Position numbers and translations under genes: made by a program. 59,630 bases of DNA, taken from assembly GCA_015654535.1 (NCBI GenBank), contig JAATGU010000114.1, forward strand, positions 1-59,630, written 5' to 3'. The notes below the pieces were generated by a model, which ran no database searches, had not been told where the DNA came from, and saw nothing but the letters and a program-made list of their open reading frames with translations. Shown piece after piece: positions 47,668-57,460 of this stretch (the first letter of the stretch is position 1; the number at the start of each line of letters is the position of its first letter). The stretch comes from Bacteroidales bacterium. GTDB taxonomy: Bacteria; Bacteroidota; Bacteroidia; Bacteroidales; Bacteroidaceae.

Positions 47668-50600
47668 ATGACTAAACAGAAGAAATTCATCACATGTGAT
47701 GGTAATCAGGCTGCTGCACATATCTCGTATATGTTCTCTGAAGTAGCTGCGATTTACCCCATCACTCCTTCTTCGACTATGGCAGAATACGTAGACGAAT
47801 GGGCTGCAGCCGGACGTAAAAACCTCTTCGGTGAAACAGTTTTAGTACAAGAAATGCAATCTGAAGGAGGCGCCGCAGGTGCTGTTCACGGTTCTCTTCA
47901 GGCTGGTGCACTGACTACTACTTACACAGCTTCTCAGGGATTATTACTGATGATCCCAAATATGTATAAAATAGCAGGAGAATTACTTCCTTGCGTTTTT
48001 CACGTATCTGCTCGTGCTTTGGCTTCTCATGCACTTTCTATCTTTGGTGACCATCAAGATGTTATGGCTTGTCGTCAGGTAGGCTTTGCCATGTTAGCTG
48101 AGGGATCGGTACAAGAAGTGATGGACTTATCGGCAGTAGCTCATTTAGCTACAATCAAAAGTCGTGTACCTTTCGTAAACTTCTTCGATGGCTTCCGTAC
48201 TTCTCACGAAATTCAGAAAATTGAGATGTTGGAGAATGATGACCTTGCTCACTTGGTAGACCAAGAAGCGTTGGCCGAATTCCGCAGCCGTTCACTGAAT
48301 CCTGAAAAACCGGTTGCCCGCGGAATGGCTGAAAACCCAGATGTTTACTTCCAACACAGAGAAGCAAGCAATAAATTCTATGATGCTGTTCCAGGTATCG
48401 TGGAAGAATATATGAAAGAACTTTCAGAAATCACAGGTCGCAAGTACAGCTTGTTCGATTACTATGGTGCTGATGACGCTGACCGCGTAATCATCGCTAT
48501 GGGTTCAGTAACAGAAGCTGCTCGCGAAGCTATTGATTATCTAACAGCTCAGGGAGAAAAAGTGGGTTTGGTAGCTGTACATTTGTACCGCCCATTCTCT
48601 GCTAAACATTTCCTTGCCGCTATTCCTAAAACAGCAAAACGTATCGCTGTTCTCGACAGAACAAAAGAACCAGGCGCAGTAGGCGAACCTTTATACTTAG
48701 ACGTGAAAGATTGTTTCTACGGAAAAGAAAATGAGCCGGTAATTGTAGGTGGACGTTATGGCCTTTCTTCAAAGGACACGACTCCTGCCCAAATCCTTTC
48801 TGTATATGAGAACCTTGCTTTACCAATGCCAAGAAATCAGTTCACCATCGGTATAGTCGATGATGTTACTTTCACCTCTCTTCCTGTAAAAGAAGAAATT
48901 GCCATGGGTGGTGAAGGTACTTTTGAAGCTAAGTTCTACGGTTTGGGAGCTGACGGTACTGTCGGTGCCAACAAAAATTCAGTGAAGATTATCGGTGATA
49001 ATACGAATAAACATTGTCAGGCCTATTTCTCTTATGACTCTAAGAAGTCGGGAGGTTTTACCTGTTCTCACCTTCGTTTTGGTAACACCCCAATTCGTTC
49101 TACTTATTTAGTAAATACACCAAACTTTGTAGCTTGTCACGTTCAGGCATACCTTCGTATGTATGACGTAACTCGTGGTTTGCAACAAAATGGTACATTC
49201 CTTTTGAACACCATCTGGAATGAAGAAGAATTGGTTAAGCACCTACCAAACAAGGTAAAACGTTACTTTGCAAAGAAAAATATTACTGTTTACTATATCA
49301 ATGCGACTAAAATTGCACAAGAAATTGGTTTGGGTAATAGAACAAATACCATCCTTCAATCTGCATTTTTCCGTATCACAGGCGTTATTCCTGTAGACTT
49401 GGCTGTTGAGCAAATGAATAAATTCATTGTGAAGTCTTATGGTAAAAAGGGACAAGATGTAGTAGATAAAAATAAAGCAGCAGTTGACCGTGGAGGTGAA
49501 TACAAGAAACTGACTATTGATGCTGCATGGGCTAATCTTTCCGACGAAGAAGTTGTTGAAAGTAAAGCTCCTGAATTTATCGAGAATGTGGTTAAAGTAA
49601 TCAACGCTCAGGCTGGAGACGATCTTCCTGTATCTACTTTTGTAGGCATTGAAGACGGAACCTGGCAACAAGGTACCGCTACTTACGAAAAACGTGGAGT
49701 AGCTGCTTTTGTTCCTGAATGGACTTCAGAAAACTGCATCCAATGTAACAAGTGTGCTTACGTTTGTCCTCACGCTTCTATCCGTCCATTCGTATTGGAT
49801 GAAGCAGAACAAGCTGCCGCTCCTTTCACTGATATGTTGAAAGCTACCGGTAAACAATTCGATGGCATGAAGTTCCGCATTCAGGTTGATGTACTCGACT
49901 GTCTAGGTTGTAGTAACTGTGCTGACGTTTGTCCGGGAAACAAGCAGGGTAAAGCTCTTAAGATGCAGCCTCTTGAATCTCAATTATCACAAGCTCCTAA
50001 CTGGGAATATACAGCTACTAGAGTAAAAAGCAAACAACACTTGGTTAACATCAGCGCTAATGTGAAGAACTCACAGTTTGCCACTCCGTTATTCGAATTC
50101 AGCGGTGCATGCTCCGGTTGTGGTGAAACTCCTTACGTGAAGTTAATTACTCAATTGTTCGGTGACCGTGAAATGGTGGCAAATGCTACTGGATGTTCTT
50201 CTATCTATTCCGGTTCCGTACCTTCTACTCCCTATACAACAAATGAAGAAGGACACGGACCAGCATGGGCTAATTCCTTGTTCGAGGACTTCGCTGAATA
50301 TGGTATGGGTATGACCTTGGCCGTTGATAAGATGCGTGACCGTTTAGTCAAACTGATGACTGAAGCTCAAATTTGTGATTGCTGTTCAGATGAATTAAAA
50401 GGCTTGTTCAACGAATGGATTGCCGACAGAGAGAATGCTGCACGCACCATCGAACTAGAAGCAAAAATAACTCCACTAGTAAAAGCTTGTGATTGCGACA
50501 CTTGCAAAAAGATCGCTCCACTTACCAAATTCTTAATCAAGAAATCTCAATGGATTATTGGTGGAGACGGTGCGTCTTACGATATTGGCTTTGGTGGTTT

Positions 50601-51216
50601 GGATCATGTACTTGCATCTGGAAAGAATGTAAACGTATTGGTACTTGATACCGAAGTTTATTCTAACACCGGTGGCCAGTCATCTAAAGCAACTCCAATG
50701 GGGGCTATTGCCAAATTTGCAGCAGCAGGTAAAAGAGTACGTAAGAAAGACCTCGGTTTGATCGCTTCTACTTACGGCTATGTTTACTGTGCACAAATTG
50801 CTATGGGCGCAGATCAGGCTCAAACACTGAAAGCTCTTCGCGAAGCTGAAGCTTACGACGGACCTTCAATCATTATCGCTTACTCACCTTGTATCAGTCA
50901 CGGATTAAAGAGCGGCATGGGTAAAGCACAGGCTGAACAAGCTGCTGCTGTAGAATGCGGATACTGGCACTTGTGGAGATATAATCCTTCTCTAGAAGCT
51001 GAAGGTAAAAACCCATTCACATTAGATTCCAAAGAACCTGATTGGGATAAATTCAAAGACTTCTTAAAAGGTGAAGTTCGTTACTCATCTTTGTTGAAGC
51101 AATATCCTACAGAAGCTGATGAACTCTTCCAAGCTGCACAAGACAATGCTAAGTGGAGATTAAACAACTACAAGCGTTTGGCTAGACAACAATGGGGCGT
51201 TGAACAAGAAAGCTAA
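47668..51216 (+). CDS. nifJ: pyruvate:ferredoxin (flavodoxin) oxidoreductase
   Basis: A 1182-residue homodimeric PFOR, converting pyruvate and CoA to acetyl-CoA, CO2 and reduced ferredoxin or flavodoxin. Domains in order: pyrimidine-binding (YPITPSSTMAEYVDEWAAAG), gamma domain, a ferredoxin domain with two CxxCxxC...CP clusters (CIQCNKCAYVCPH and CLGCSNCADVCPGN), and the TPP domain (FSGACSGCGETPYVKL; GDGASYDIGFGGLDH). All [4Fe-4S] ligands are visible. In anaerobes this is central metabolism; in diazotrophs it can also feed nitrogenase, so it may supply the anf system 13 kb away. Ends at a strong terminator. Confidence 0.97.
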   Translation: MTKQKKFITCDGNQAAAHISYMFSEVAAIYPITPSSTMAEYVDEWAAAGRKNLFGETVLVQEMQSEGGAAGAVHGSLQAGALTTTYTASQGLLLMIPNMYKIAGELLPCVFHVSARALASHALSIFGDHQDVMACRQVGFAMLAEGSVQEVMDLSAVAHLATIKSRVPFVNFFDGFRTSHEIQKIEMLENDDLAHLVDQEALAEFRSRSLNPEKPVARGMAENPDVYFQHREASNKFYDAVPGIVEEYMKELSEITGRKYSLFDYYGADDADRVIIAMGSVTEAAREAIDYLTAQGEKVGLVAVHLYRPFSAKHFLAAIPKTAKRIAVLDRTKEPGAVGEPLYLDVKDCFYGKENEPVIVGGRYGLSSKDTTPAQILSVYENLALPMPRNQFTIGIVDDVTFTSLPVKEEIAMGGEGTFEAKFYGLGADGTVGANKNSVKIIGDNTNKHCQAYFSYDSKKSGGFTCSHLRFGNTPIRSTYLVNTPNFVACHVQAYLRMYDVTRGLQQNGTFLLNTIWNEEELVKHLPNKVKRYFAKKNITVYYINATKIAQEIGLGNRTNTILQSAFFRITGVIPVDLAVEQMNKFIVKSYGKKGQDVVDKNKAAVDRGGEYKKLTIDAAWANLSDEEVVESKAPEFIENVVKVINAQAGDDLPVSTFVGIEDGTWQQGTATYEKRGVAAFVPEWTSENCIQCNKCAYVCPHASIRPFVLDEAEQAAAPFTDMLKATGKQFDGMKFRIQVDVLDCLGCSNCADVCPGNKQGKALKMQPLESQLSQAPNWEYTATRVKSKQHLVNISANVKNSQFATPLFEFSGACSGCGETPYVKLITQLFGDREMVANATGCSSIYSGSVPSTPYTTNEEGHGPAWANSLFEDFAEYGMGMTLAVDKMRDRLVKLMTEAQICDCCSDELKGLFNEWIADRENAARTIELEAKITPLVKACDCDTCKKIAPLTKFLIKKSQWIIGGDGASYDIGFGGLDHVLASGKNVNVLVLDTEVYSNTGGQSSKATPMGAIAKFAAAGKRVRKKDLGLIASTYGYVYCAQIAMGADQAQTLKALREAEAYDGPSIIIAYSPCISHGLKSGMGKAQAEQAAAVECGYWHLWRYNPSLEAEGKNPFTLDSKEPDWDKFKDFLKGEVRYSSLLKQYPTEADELFQAAQDNAKWRLNNYKRLARQQWGVEQES

Positions 51217-51237
51217 TTAATAATTGACTCTATAATA

Positions 51238-51278
51238 AAAAGGCTGTTTCAAGAAATTGAGGCAGCCTTTTACTTTTA
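51238..51278 (+). terminator. nifJ terminator
   Basis: Perfect 9-bp stem AAAAGGCTG / CAGCCTTTT (51238-51246 with 51263-51271) followed by T-rich sequence, 21 bp after the stop. Confidence 0.9.
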
Positions 51279-51441
51279 TTAGCGATAAGTCCCAGAAAAA
51301 ATTAGGAATAGAATAGATAACACAATAAACACAATAAAATTAGAGTTTAATATAAATATTCAAATATCAGCATTGAGCAAATTCTCAATTTAATCAAATC
51401 AAACGGAATTGCAGTCTTAAATTTAAAAAAACTATTCTTCC

Positions 51442-52824
51442 ATGAAAAAACATCTGATTATTATCCCTGCATTGCTATTCTCGATACTTGGATTCTCGCA
51501 AGGTATCGAATTTGAACATGGAACCTGGAAAGAAGTGCTTGAAAAAGCACAGCAAACTAACAAACCCATTTTTGTTGATTTTTATGCACAGTGGTGTAGC
51601 CCATGCAGAATGATGGACAAGGACATTTTCCCCCTTGAAGAGGTTGGCAAAGTTTTTAACGCAAACTTCGTCTGCTACAAAGTCGACTCAGAAAACGGTG
51701 AAGGTATTAATCTAGCCAAACAATATGAAGTTAGATTTATTCCCAGCTATCTGTTTCTTAGACCCGATGGATCACAATTTTACAGAAACTCAGGATCAAT
51801 GAATGCAAAAAGATTTATTGCCGAATCTGGCAAAGCATTAGCCTTGATGAGCGACCCAAAACCGATAAACATTTGGGATAAGGAATATGCTGATAAGAAA
51901 AATGATCCGACATTCCTACTTGAGTATATGGAAAAACGTTCGAAGTTGGGTATGACCTGTCTCACATTATTCAACGAATACCTAGAACTTCTCTCGGAAA
52001 CAGAGCGCACCTCTCCTGTAGTTATTGAGTTGTACAAAAAGAATGCCAAGGATATTAGAATCAATGCTTTTGCCTATACATACCTGCAGAAAAATATCGC
52101 TGCATTCGAAAAAGCGTTTGGCCCCGATAAAGCGTATGTAAACTATATTCTTTCCTTTGGTATAAAAAATTCGGTCGATGTTGCAATTGCAAAAAAAGAT
52201 GAGCAACTTCTTGCAAATGCTGCCGCAGCCTACGATCTTCTGCCAAAAGATGAGATTGCCATGGTTAAGGCCGAAATCTACACACATTTCAACTATAAGG
52301 ATGAAATTTACATGCAGTACTATCTGTATACCGGAGAAAAAGAGAAGTACTTTAAGCATGTAGCAGACTTTGGAAACAACAATCTTATGAAAATAACTGA
52401 TGAGATGATCGCAAAAAAGGATAAAGCGAATTCACAAATGGTTGAAAACAGAATTAAGTCGGGACAGATTGATGCCACACAACTATCCAACATAAGAGCA
52501 TATTGGAAAAACAAGGAGAAAACCACGATCAGCTGGCACCTTAACAATATAGCCTCGGAGGTATTCAAAAAAGTATCGGATAAGCAGCTACTTCAGGATG
52601 CTCTCAGTTGGTCGAAGCGGTCGCTGGAGCTATCGCCCAATAGCGCCACATGGATGAATACCTACGCCAACCTCCTCTACAAGCTTGGACATAAGAAGGA
52701 AGCCATAGCCAAAGAGGAAGAAGTATTGCGCCTCATCAGCAATAAAAAGAATACTCAAGGGTACAAGGATAAAGCGGAGATCCTTCGTAAAATGAGAACA
52801 GGCGAAAATATCTGGAACAATTAA
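51442..52824 (+). CDS. secreted thioredoxin-domain protein with TPR-like tail
   Basis: 460 residues: signal peptide (LIIIPALLFSILGFSQ), a thioredoxin domain (FVDFYAQWCSPCRMMDKDIF, CxxC near residue 52, cis-Pro in RFIPSYLFL) and about 330 helical residues that end in a TPR-like repeat (ALSWSKRSLELSPNSATWMN). Periplasmic thiol-disulfide exchange is likely; client unknown. Codon choice in the last 200 bases is slightly more GC-rich than around it. Confidence 0.9.
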   Translation: MKKHLIIIPALLFSILGFSQGIEFEHGTWKEVLEKAQQTNKPIFVDFYAQWCSPCRMMDKDIFPLEEVGKVFNANFVCYKVDSENGEGINLAKQYEVRFIPSYLFLRPDGSQFYRNSGSMNAKRFIAESGKALALMSDPKPINIWDKEYADKKNDPTFLLEYMEKRSKLGMTCLTLFNEYLELLSETERTSPVVIELYKKNAKDIRINAFAYTYLQKNIAAFEKAFGPDKAYVNYILSFGIKNSVDVAIAKKDEQLLANAAAAYDLLPKDEIAMVKAEIYTHFNYKDEIYMQYYLYTGEKEKYFKHVADFGNNNLMKITDEMIAKKDKANSQMVENRIKSGQIDATQLSNIRAYWKNKEKTTISWHLNNIASEVFKKVSDKQLLQDALSWSKRSLELSPNSATWMNTYANLLYKLGHKKEAIAKEEEVLRLISNKKNTQGYKDKAEILRKMRTGENIWNN

Positions 52825-52946
52825 GACTCTAAAACCAAGTTCTCATATCAAAACAATCATCTACTGAAAAATCTGTTCGGCATCCAAAGCCAAACGGGTC
52901 TTTCTAATGGTGCATATAAATGATGACTGAATTTCTAATCTAATCT

Positions 52947-53825
52947 TTATTTGGCATCTCCCACAAAATTCAAAACTTTGCCAGCACAGTCATACCCTTC
53001 GTTATATAAATCAGTTAGTTTCTGTACATCTCTTTCTATTCTATCTACTATCACTGGTTTCTCAGGACGGATAGCCATAATACACCCTTCATCCTCCATA
53101 CGTTCCACCATTTCCAACTGTTCATTATAAACAGCACAACGATGACTTAACGCTTCTCTGATTTTAGGATATTTACGATATACAAAAGAAGGGACTTTAT
53201 AATCTTTGGTTTCTTTACGGTATCCCTTATTGCGAGTTAAGACTACCACATTCTTTTTATATCCATCATTTACGGCATGAAGTAATGGGATTGAATCCAC
53301 AATACCACCATCGAGCATAGGAATAGTATCCACATAAGTGATAGGACATACAATTGGCAAACTACTCGACGCCCGGCAGATGTTCAATAAACGTTTTTTG
53401 TCTTTTTTTTCCTCAAAATAATTGGCTTCACCAGTCTCACAGTTTGTAGTAACCATCACAAAACGTTCGGAAGAAGAAAAAAAAGTATCATAATCAAAAG
53501 GAAGAATCTTTTCGGGGATCTCTCCAAAAAGTAAGTCAAAGTCCATGATGTTCTTTTTCTTTATGAGATTTTTCATTCCTATATAGTGATATTTTTCGAG
53601 TAGATCAATATTACTATACTTTGCACGTCCACGCTGACGAGAAATATAAGACAAGCCGTTACCTGCTCCTGCCGAAACGCCTATCGTATAGGGAAAACGT
53701 AGATTATGATCCATAAAATAATCCAGTACTCCACAGGTAAACACACCACGCATTCCTCCTCCTTCAAGAACTAATCCTGTTTTACAATCTATTGTCATCT
53801 TTGATCTATTTTTACGAAAGTACAA
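52947..53825 (-). CDS. patatin-like phospholipase
   Basis: 292 residues (start could also be 53798, MTIDCKTG). Patatin motifs: oxyanion hole LEGGGMRGVF, nucleophile elbow GVSAG, and catalytic Asp in LDGGIVDSIP, all present. Cytosolic RssA/YjjU-type acyl hydrolase. It is read away from and 26 bp beyond the antiporter gene, so probably in one operon with it. Confidence 0.93.
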   Translation of the reverse strand: MYFRKNRSKMTIDCKTGLVLEGGGMRGVFTCGVLDYFMDHNLRFPYTIGVSAGAGNGLSYISRQRGRAKYSNIDLLEKYHYIGMKNLIKKKNIMDFDLLFGEIPEKILPFDYDTFFSSSERFVMVTTNCETGEANYFEEKKDKKRLLNICRASSSLPIVCPITYVDTIPMLDGGIVDSIPLLHAVNDGYKKNVVVLTRNKGYRKETKDYKVPSFVYRKYPKIREALSHRCAVYNEQLEMVERMEDEGCIMAIRPEKPVIVDRIERDVQKLTDLYNEGYDCAGKVLNFVGDAK

Positions 53826-53851
53826 AACTGAAAAAAATCAGTTTATTTCTT

Positions 53852-56035
53852 TCAAGAATTCTTAGGACTCATAACCAATAATGATGGTAGTGCCTCATAG
53901 CCTTCTTTATCTTCAGCTACTTTTTCACAAACAGCATTACTAAGAATCAATAATCCGTTCTTGGGCTTAAAGGATATTTCCGACGGATCATTGATTGGTT
54001 GCAATTTTACACTTTCAGGATAATTCTCAAGAAGATCATTTACTCGTTTGGTAAACTGATCATCTCCTTCAAACACAAAAAGATGAATATTTGTCATTCC
54101 GTTCATCAATAACGATTCAAGATAAAAAAGCAGGAAAGAATCCATATTTCCACCTAGTACAAGTGCCACTTCCCCTTTTGCATAGTTACGATTAACAAAA
54201 ACAGCGACATCACACTTTACTTGATTCGTAATGTTAGTAATTTTGTTTCTGAACAATCCCAGCATGGAAATCATCGTTGTACCTCCTTCCAACATATAAT
54301 TACTTCCTGCTCCAAGCAGAAGTAAATCCGGATTTTCGGTCTGCACCAACTGAATCATTTCCTGTACCAGCTTATCTGTTACTTTATAGCGACAATCGAC
54401 CTTGACAGCCAATTTTTGAGCTTCTTTATTGAGCAGATTAAAACTATCTTCTTCATATTGCTCTGCATGCATCGGACTCAGGTCTGTACCAAGAGTATAG
54501 TGAGCTGCAATTAATTCTTTTTGTTGCAATCTGGGACCAAAAAGTAAATCGTATATTTTGAGTAAGTCTCTTCCCGACTCAACTCTGCCAAAGCATAAGA
54601 CCAGTTTTTTTGTCAAACTTATAACTTCCTTGCCTTTATAAAATAGTTTTTCCAATAAAATAAGTATAGGAGTAGTCATAAAGGTAGTGACTAAAGCCAT
54701 AATAACCAATATAACAAAAATAGAAGGAGGAAGAACTCCCATTTCATAACCAATATTGAGCGCTACCAGTTCCATCAATCCGCGAGTGTTCATTAGTGTT
54801 CCCACAATCAGACTATTTTTCCACGATTCCCCCACTAAGCGGGAGGCAATGGTGCAGCCTCCAAATTTGCCTATAACGGCAACGGCTATTAATAATCCAC
54901 AAACGCCCAATAACTCAGGACTATTAATCAGCCCTATCTGTGTACGCAAACCTGTAAAAGCAAAGAAAAGGGGAAGGAAAAAAACCAGAGAAATATCTTC
55001 TACTTTATCCATCATTACTTTGCGAAAGCCGAAATTAGAAGGCATCACTACTCCTGCCATAAAAGCCCCAAACAATGCATGGATGCCGATAACTTCAGTT
55101 AATGTGGAAGAAAAAACCAATATTAGAAAGATGAAGCCGACAAATGTTTTATTTATAACTTCTTTGTTCGCATATAGATTGCCAATCTTTTTCAGAAACG
55201 GACGAACCACGCAGAACATGGCAACAATGTAAAGGATGGTGAGGCCCACTGCATAAAGTGCACTTCCAAATGTTCCCGCCTTTGCGATTGCAATCACAAC
55301 CGCTAATAAGCACCAAGCCGTCACATCATCATTGGCCGCAGAAGCAATAGCAAGTACTCCTACAGTAGTTTTAGTCATATTTCTCTCCTGGATAATACGG
55401 GCAAGAACAGGAAAGGCAGTGATACTCATTGATATGCCAATGAATAGAGCAAAAGGGAGAAAGGAAGTTTGCTGGGAGGCATACTTTTCATAGATCCAAT
55501 AAGAAGAGATTATGCCCAGCAAAAAAGGCACAAATATACCGGCATGACTAATGACGAGCGTTTCGTTAATTTTATTTTTCAATATTCTGAAGTCCACTTC
55601 CATGCCAATCACAAACATAAAAAGGATCAAACCAATTTGGCTGACCATCTGAAGATTTATCAGTGATTCCGGTCGAAAAAGAAAGCCGAAAAATCCAGGG
55701 AATAGATAGCCAAGTAATGAGGGTCCCAAAACAATTCCCGCCACAATCTCACCAATAACTCCAGGTTGCCCAATGTATTTAAAAAAGAAAGAGAAAAGAC
55801 GAACAGTAAATAATATAACTATTATCTGCAACAAAAGAACCGTAAACGGGTTATTCAGATTACTCGTGATTATGTGCTGAAACATGGTAAAGTCATTCAC
55901 TACTCCTCCTGATGGAACTTTAGCTACAGAAAGATGATCAAAACGTTCTCCTCCATTGAGTGCAATATAAATCATGCCAGAAAACACCGCCAACATGATA
56001 AAATAAATCAGATAGTTTTTTTTTATCTTCCCCAT
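53852..56035 (-). CDS. cation:proton antiporter (CPA2/KefB-type) with USP-like domain
   Basis: 727 residues. About 12 hydrophobic segments to residue 465, preceded by an extra N-terminal one; typical CPA2 blocks are GEIVAGIVLGPSLLGYLFPG, IGLILFMFVIGMEVD and AASANDDVTAWCLLAVVIA (ion-binding Asp pair). The C-terminal 260 residues resemble universal-stress-type nucleotide-binding repeats, as in CHX-like members. Likely Na+(K+)/H+ exchange for pH or ion balance. Followed 26 bp later by the patatin gene; divergent from the C1B peptidase gene. Confidence 0.93.
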   Translation of the reverse strand: MGKIKKNYLIYFIMLAVFSGMIYIALNGGERFDHLSVAKVPSGGVVNDFTMFQHIITSNLNNPFTVLLLQIIVILFTVRLFSFFFKYIGQPGVIGEIVAGIVLGPSLLGYLFPGFFGFLFRPESLINLQMVSQIGLILFMFVIGMEVDFRILKNKINETLVISHAGIFVPFLLGIISSYWIYEKYASQQTSFLPFALFIGISMSITAFPVLARIIQERNMTKTTVGVLAIASAANDDVTAWCLLAVVIAIAKAGTFGSALYAVGLTILYIVAMFCVVRPFLKKIGNLYANKEVINKTFVGFIFLILVFSSTLTEVIGIHALFGAFMAGVVMPSNFGFRKVMMDKVEDISLVFFLPLFFAFTGLRTQIGLINSPELLGVCGLLIAVAVIGKFGGCTIASRLVGESWKNSLIVGTLMNTRGLMELVALNIGYEMGVLPPSIFVILVIMALVTTFMTTPILILLEKLFYKGKEVISLTKKLVLCFGRVESGRDLLKIYDLLFGPRLQQKELIAAHYTLGTDLSPMHAEQYEEDSFNLLNKEAQKLAVKVDCRYKVTDKLVQEMIQLVQTENPDLLLLGAGSNYMLEGGTTMISMLGLFRNKITNITNQVKCDVAVFVNRNYAKGEVALVLGGNMDSFLLFYLESLLMNGMTNIHLFVFEGDDQFTKRVNDLLENYPESVKLQPINDPSEISFKPKNGLLILSNAVCEKVAEDKEGYEALPSLLVMSPKNS

Positions 56036-56126
56036 GCTCTTCTACTAATAAATCTGAAATTAATAACAAATTAAAGAATTTTTTAGCTGCCATTCCTTAT
56101 CTTTGCCGCATTAAAATAACAAATTA

Positions 56127-57323
56127 ATGAAATTTATGAAAAGGATAGCTACTATCGCCGTTCTTGTCGCCCTTTGCCTGAACATAGTTGCGCAAGATAA
56201 TGCTAAAAAAGAAGAAGGATTTGTCTTCACCACAGTAAAAGAAAATCCCATTACTTCAGTGAAGAATCAGAATCGTTCCAGTACTTGCTGGAGTTTCTCC
56301 GGCTTGGGTTTTCTGGAATCTGAACTGCTTCGTAAAGGTAAAGGAGAATATGACTTCTCGGAAATGTTTGTGGTTCACCACACCATGGAAGATCGTGCGG
56401 AAAGATATGTCCGCCTTCACGGTAACGCATCTTTCGCCCCCGGAGGTAGTTTTTATGATATTATATATTGCCTGAAAAATTACGGATTGGTTCCTCAGGA
56501 AGCCATGACCGGACTGCAATATGGAGATACTCTTCCCGTTCACAATGAACTGGATGCAGTAATGAAAGGATATATTGACGCCATTGCCAAGAGCGATTCA
56601 AAAAAACTGACTCCCGTATGGAAAAAAGGTTTTGATGCTGTGGTAAGCAACTATCTAGGCGAACGTCCTGCTGAATTCATGTATAAAGGAAAGAAATATA
56701 CCCCACAATCTTTTGCTAAGGAGACCGGTTTGAATACAGACGATTATGTATCGTTGACTTCTTTCGCCCACCATCCTTTCTACGGAAAGTTTGCCCTGGA
56801 AATTGAAGATAACTGGCGTAACGGTGAATCTTATAACTTACCGATCGATGAATTTATGGCGGTGATTGAAAATGCTGTAAATAAGGGCTACACTGTGGCA
56901 TGGGGAAGTGATGTAAGCGAAACGGGATTTACCCGCAATGGCATCGCTGTAATTCCGGAAGATGTTAAAACAAATGAGATGAGTGGCTCGGACATGGCTC
57001 GTTGGACGGGTTTAACCAAAGAGGAAAAGAACAAAGAACTGACTGCTAAACCAAGGCCTGAAAAGGAAATCACTCAAGAAATGCGTCAGCAAGGCTTTGA
57101 CAATTGGGAGACAACCGACGATCACGGAATGCTTATCTATGGTTTGGCAAAAGATCAAAATGGAAAAGATTATTTTATGGTGAAGAATTCCTGGGGCACT
57201 AACAATCCATATAAAGGAACCTGGTATGCATCAAAGGCATTTGTTAAGTACAAAACAATCAACATCTTAGTCAATAAAGAGGCACTTCCTAAAGACATAG
57301 CTAAGAAACTCGGTATAAAATAA
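56127..57323 (+). CDS. secreted C1B cysteine aminopeptidase (PepC/bleomycin hydrolase family)
   Basis: 398 residues with a signal peptide (MKRIATIAVLVALCLNIVAQ; the third codon Met at 56136 could be the start). Papain-type triad: C54 (SSTCWSF), H333 (DDHGMLIYG) and N354 (VKNSWGTNNP). Bacteroidales PepC homologues are exported. Upstream is a -7 box TATCTTTG (56098-56105). Its 3' region contains array 2. Confidence 0.93.
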   Translation: MKFMKRIATIAVLVALCLNIVAQDNAKKEEGFVFTTVKENPITSVKNQNRSSTCWSFSGLGFLESELLRKGKGEYDFSEMFVVHHTMEDRAERYVRLHGNASFAPGGSFYDIIYCLKNYGLVPQEAMTGLQYGDTLPVHNELDAVMKGYIDAIAKSDSKKLTPVWKKGFDAVVSNYLGERPAEFMYKGKKYTPQSFAKETGLNTDDYVSLTSFAHHPFYGKFALEIEDNWRNGESYNLPIDEFMAVIENAVNKGYTVAWGSDVSETGFTRNGIAVIPEDVKTNEMSGSDMARWTGLTKEEKNKELTAKPRPEKEITQEMRQQGFDNWETTDDHGMLIYGLAKDQNGKDYFMVKNSWGTNNPYKGTWYASKAFVKYKTINILVNKEALPKDIAKKLGIK

Positions 57324-57410
57324 AATATACTGTACAGAACATTGTTTTCTTCTGTACAAAAGATCTAATTGATTTGTACAAAAGAATAAAATCTTTTGTA
57401 CAGAAGAAAA
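57323..57410. repeat. array of four TGTACA palindromes at exact 22-bp spacing, array 2
   Basis: TGTACA cores start at 57331, 57353, 57375 and 57397, each 22 bp apart, with flanks toward YTTYTGTACARAAR. It sits directly after the peptidase stop and before the shared terminator of two convergent genes, so it is not in a promoter region. Unit 4 (AAATCTTT before the core) matches the reverse complement of array 1's unit 1, and the other units also pair in reverse order. Confidence 0.92.
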
Positions 57411-57413
57411 AGA

Positions 57414-57453
57414 AAGGTTCAGGTGATAATGTATTGCCTGAACCTTATTTTTT
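57414..57453. terminator. bidirectional terminator of peptidase and dehydrogenase genes
   Basis: Perfect 10-bp stem AAGGTTCAGG / CCTGAACCTT (57414-57423 with 57437-57446), T run on one side and A-rich sequence on the other, between the convergent gene ends. Confidence 0.88.
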
Positions 57454-57460
57454 AATCTTA

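Noticed and set aside
54756..55232. 158-codon frame opposite the antiporter
   Set aside because: Pro/Arg-rich antisense shadow of membrane helices.
46201..57410. The TGTACA arrays as CRISPR
   Set aside because: Units are contiguous 22-bp palindromes with no unique spacers of useful length, and no cas genes are present.
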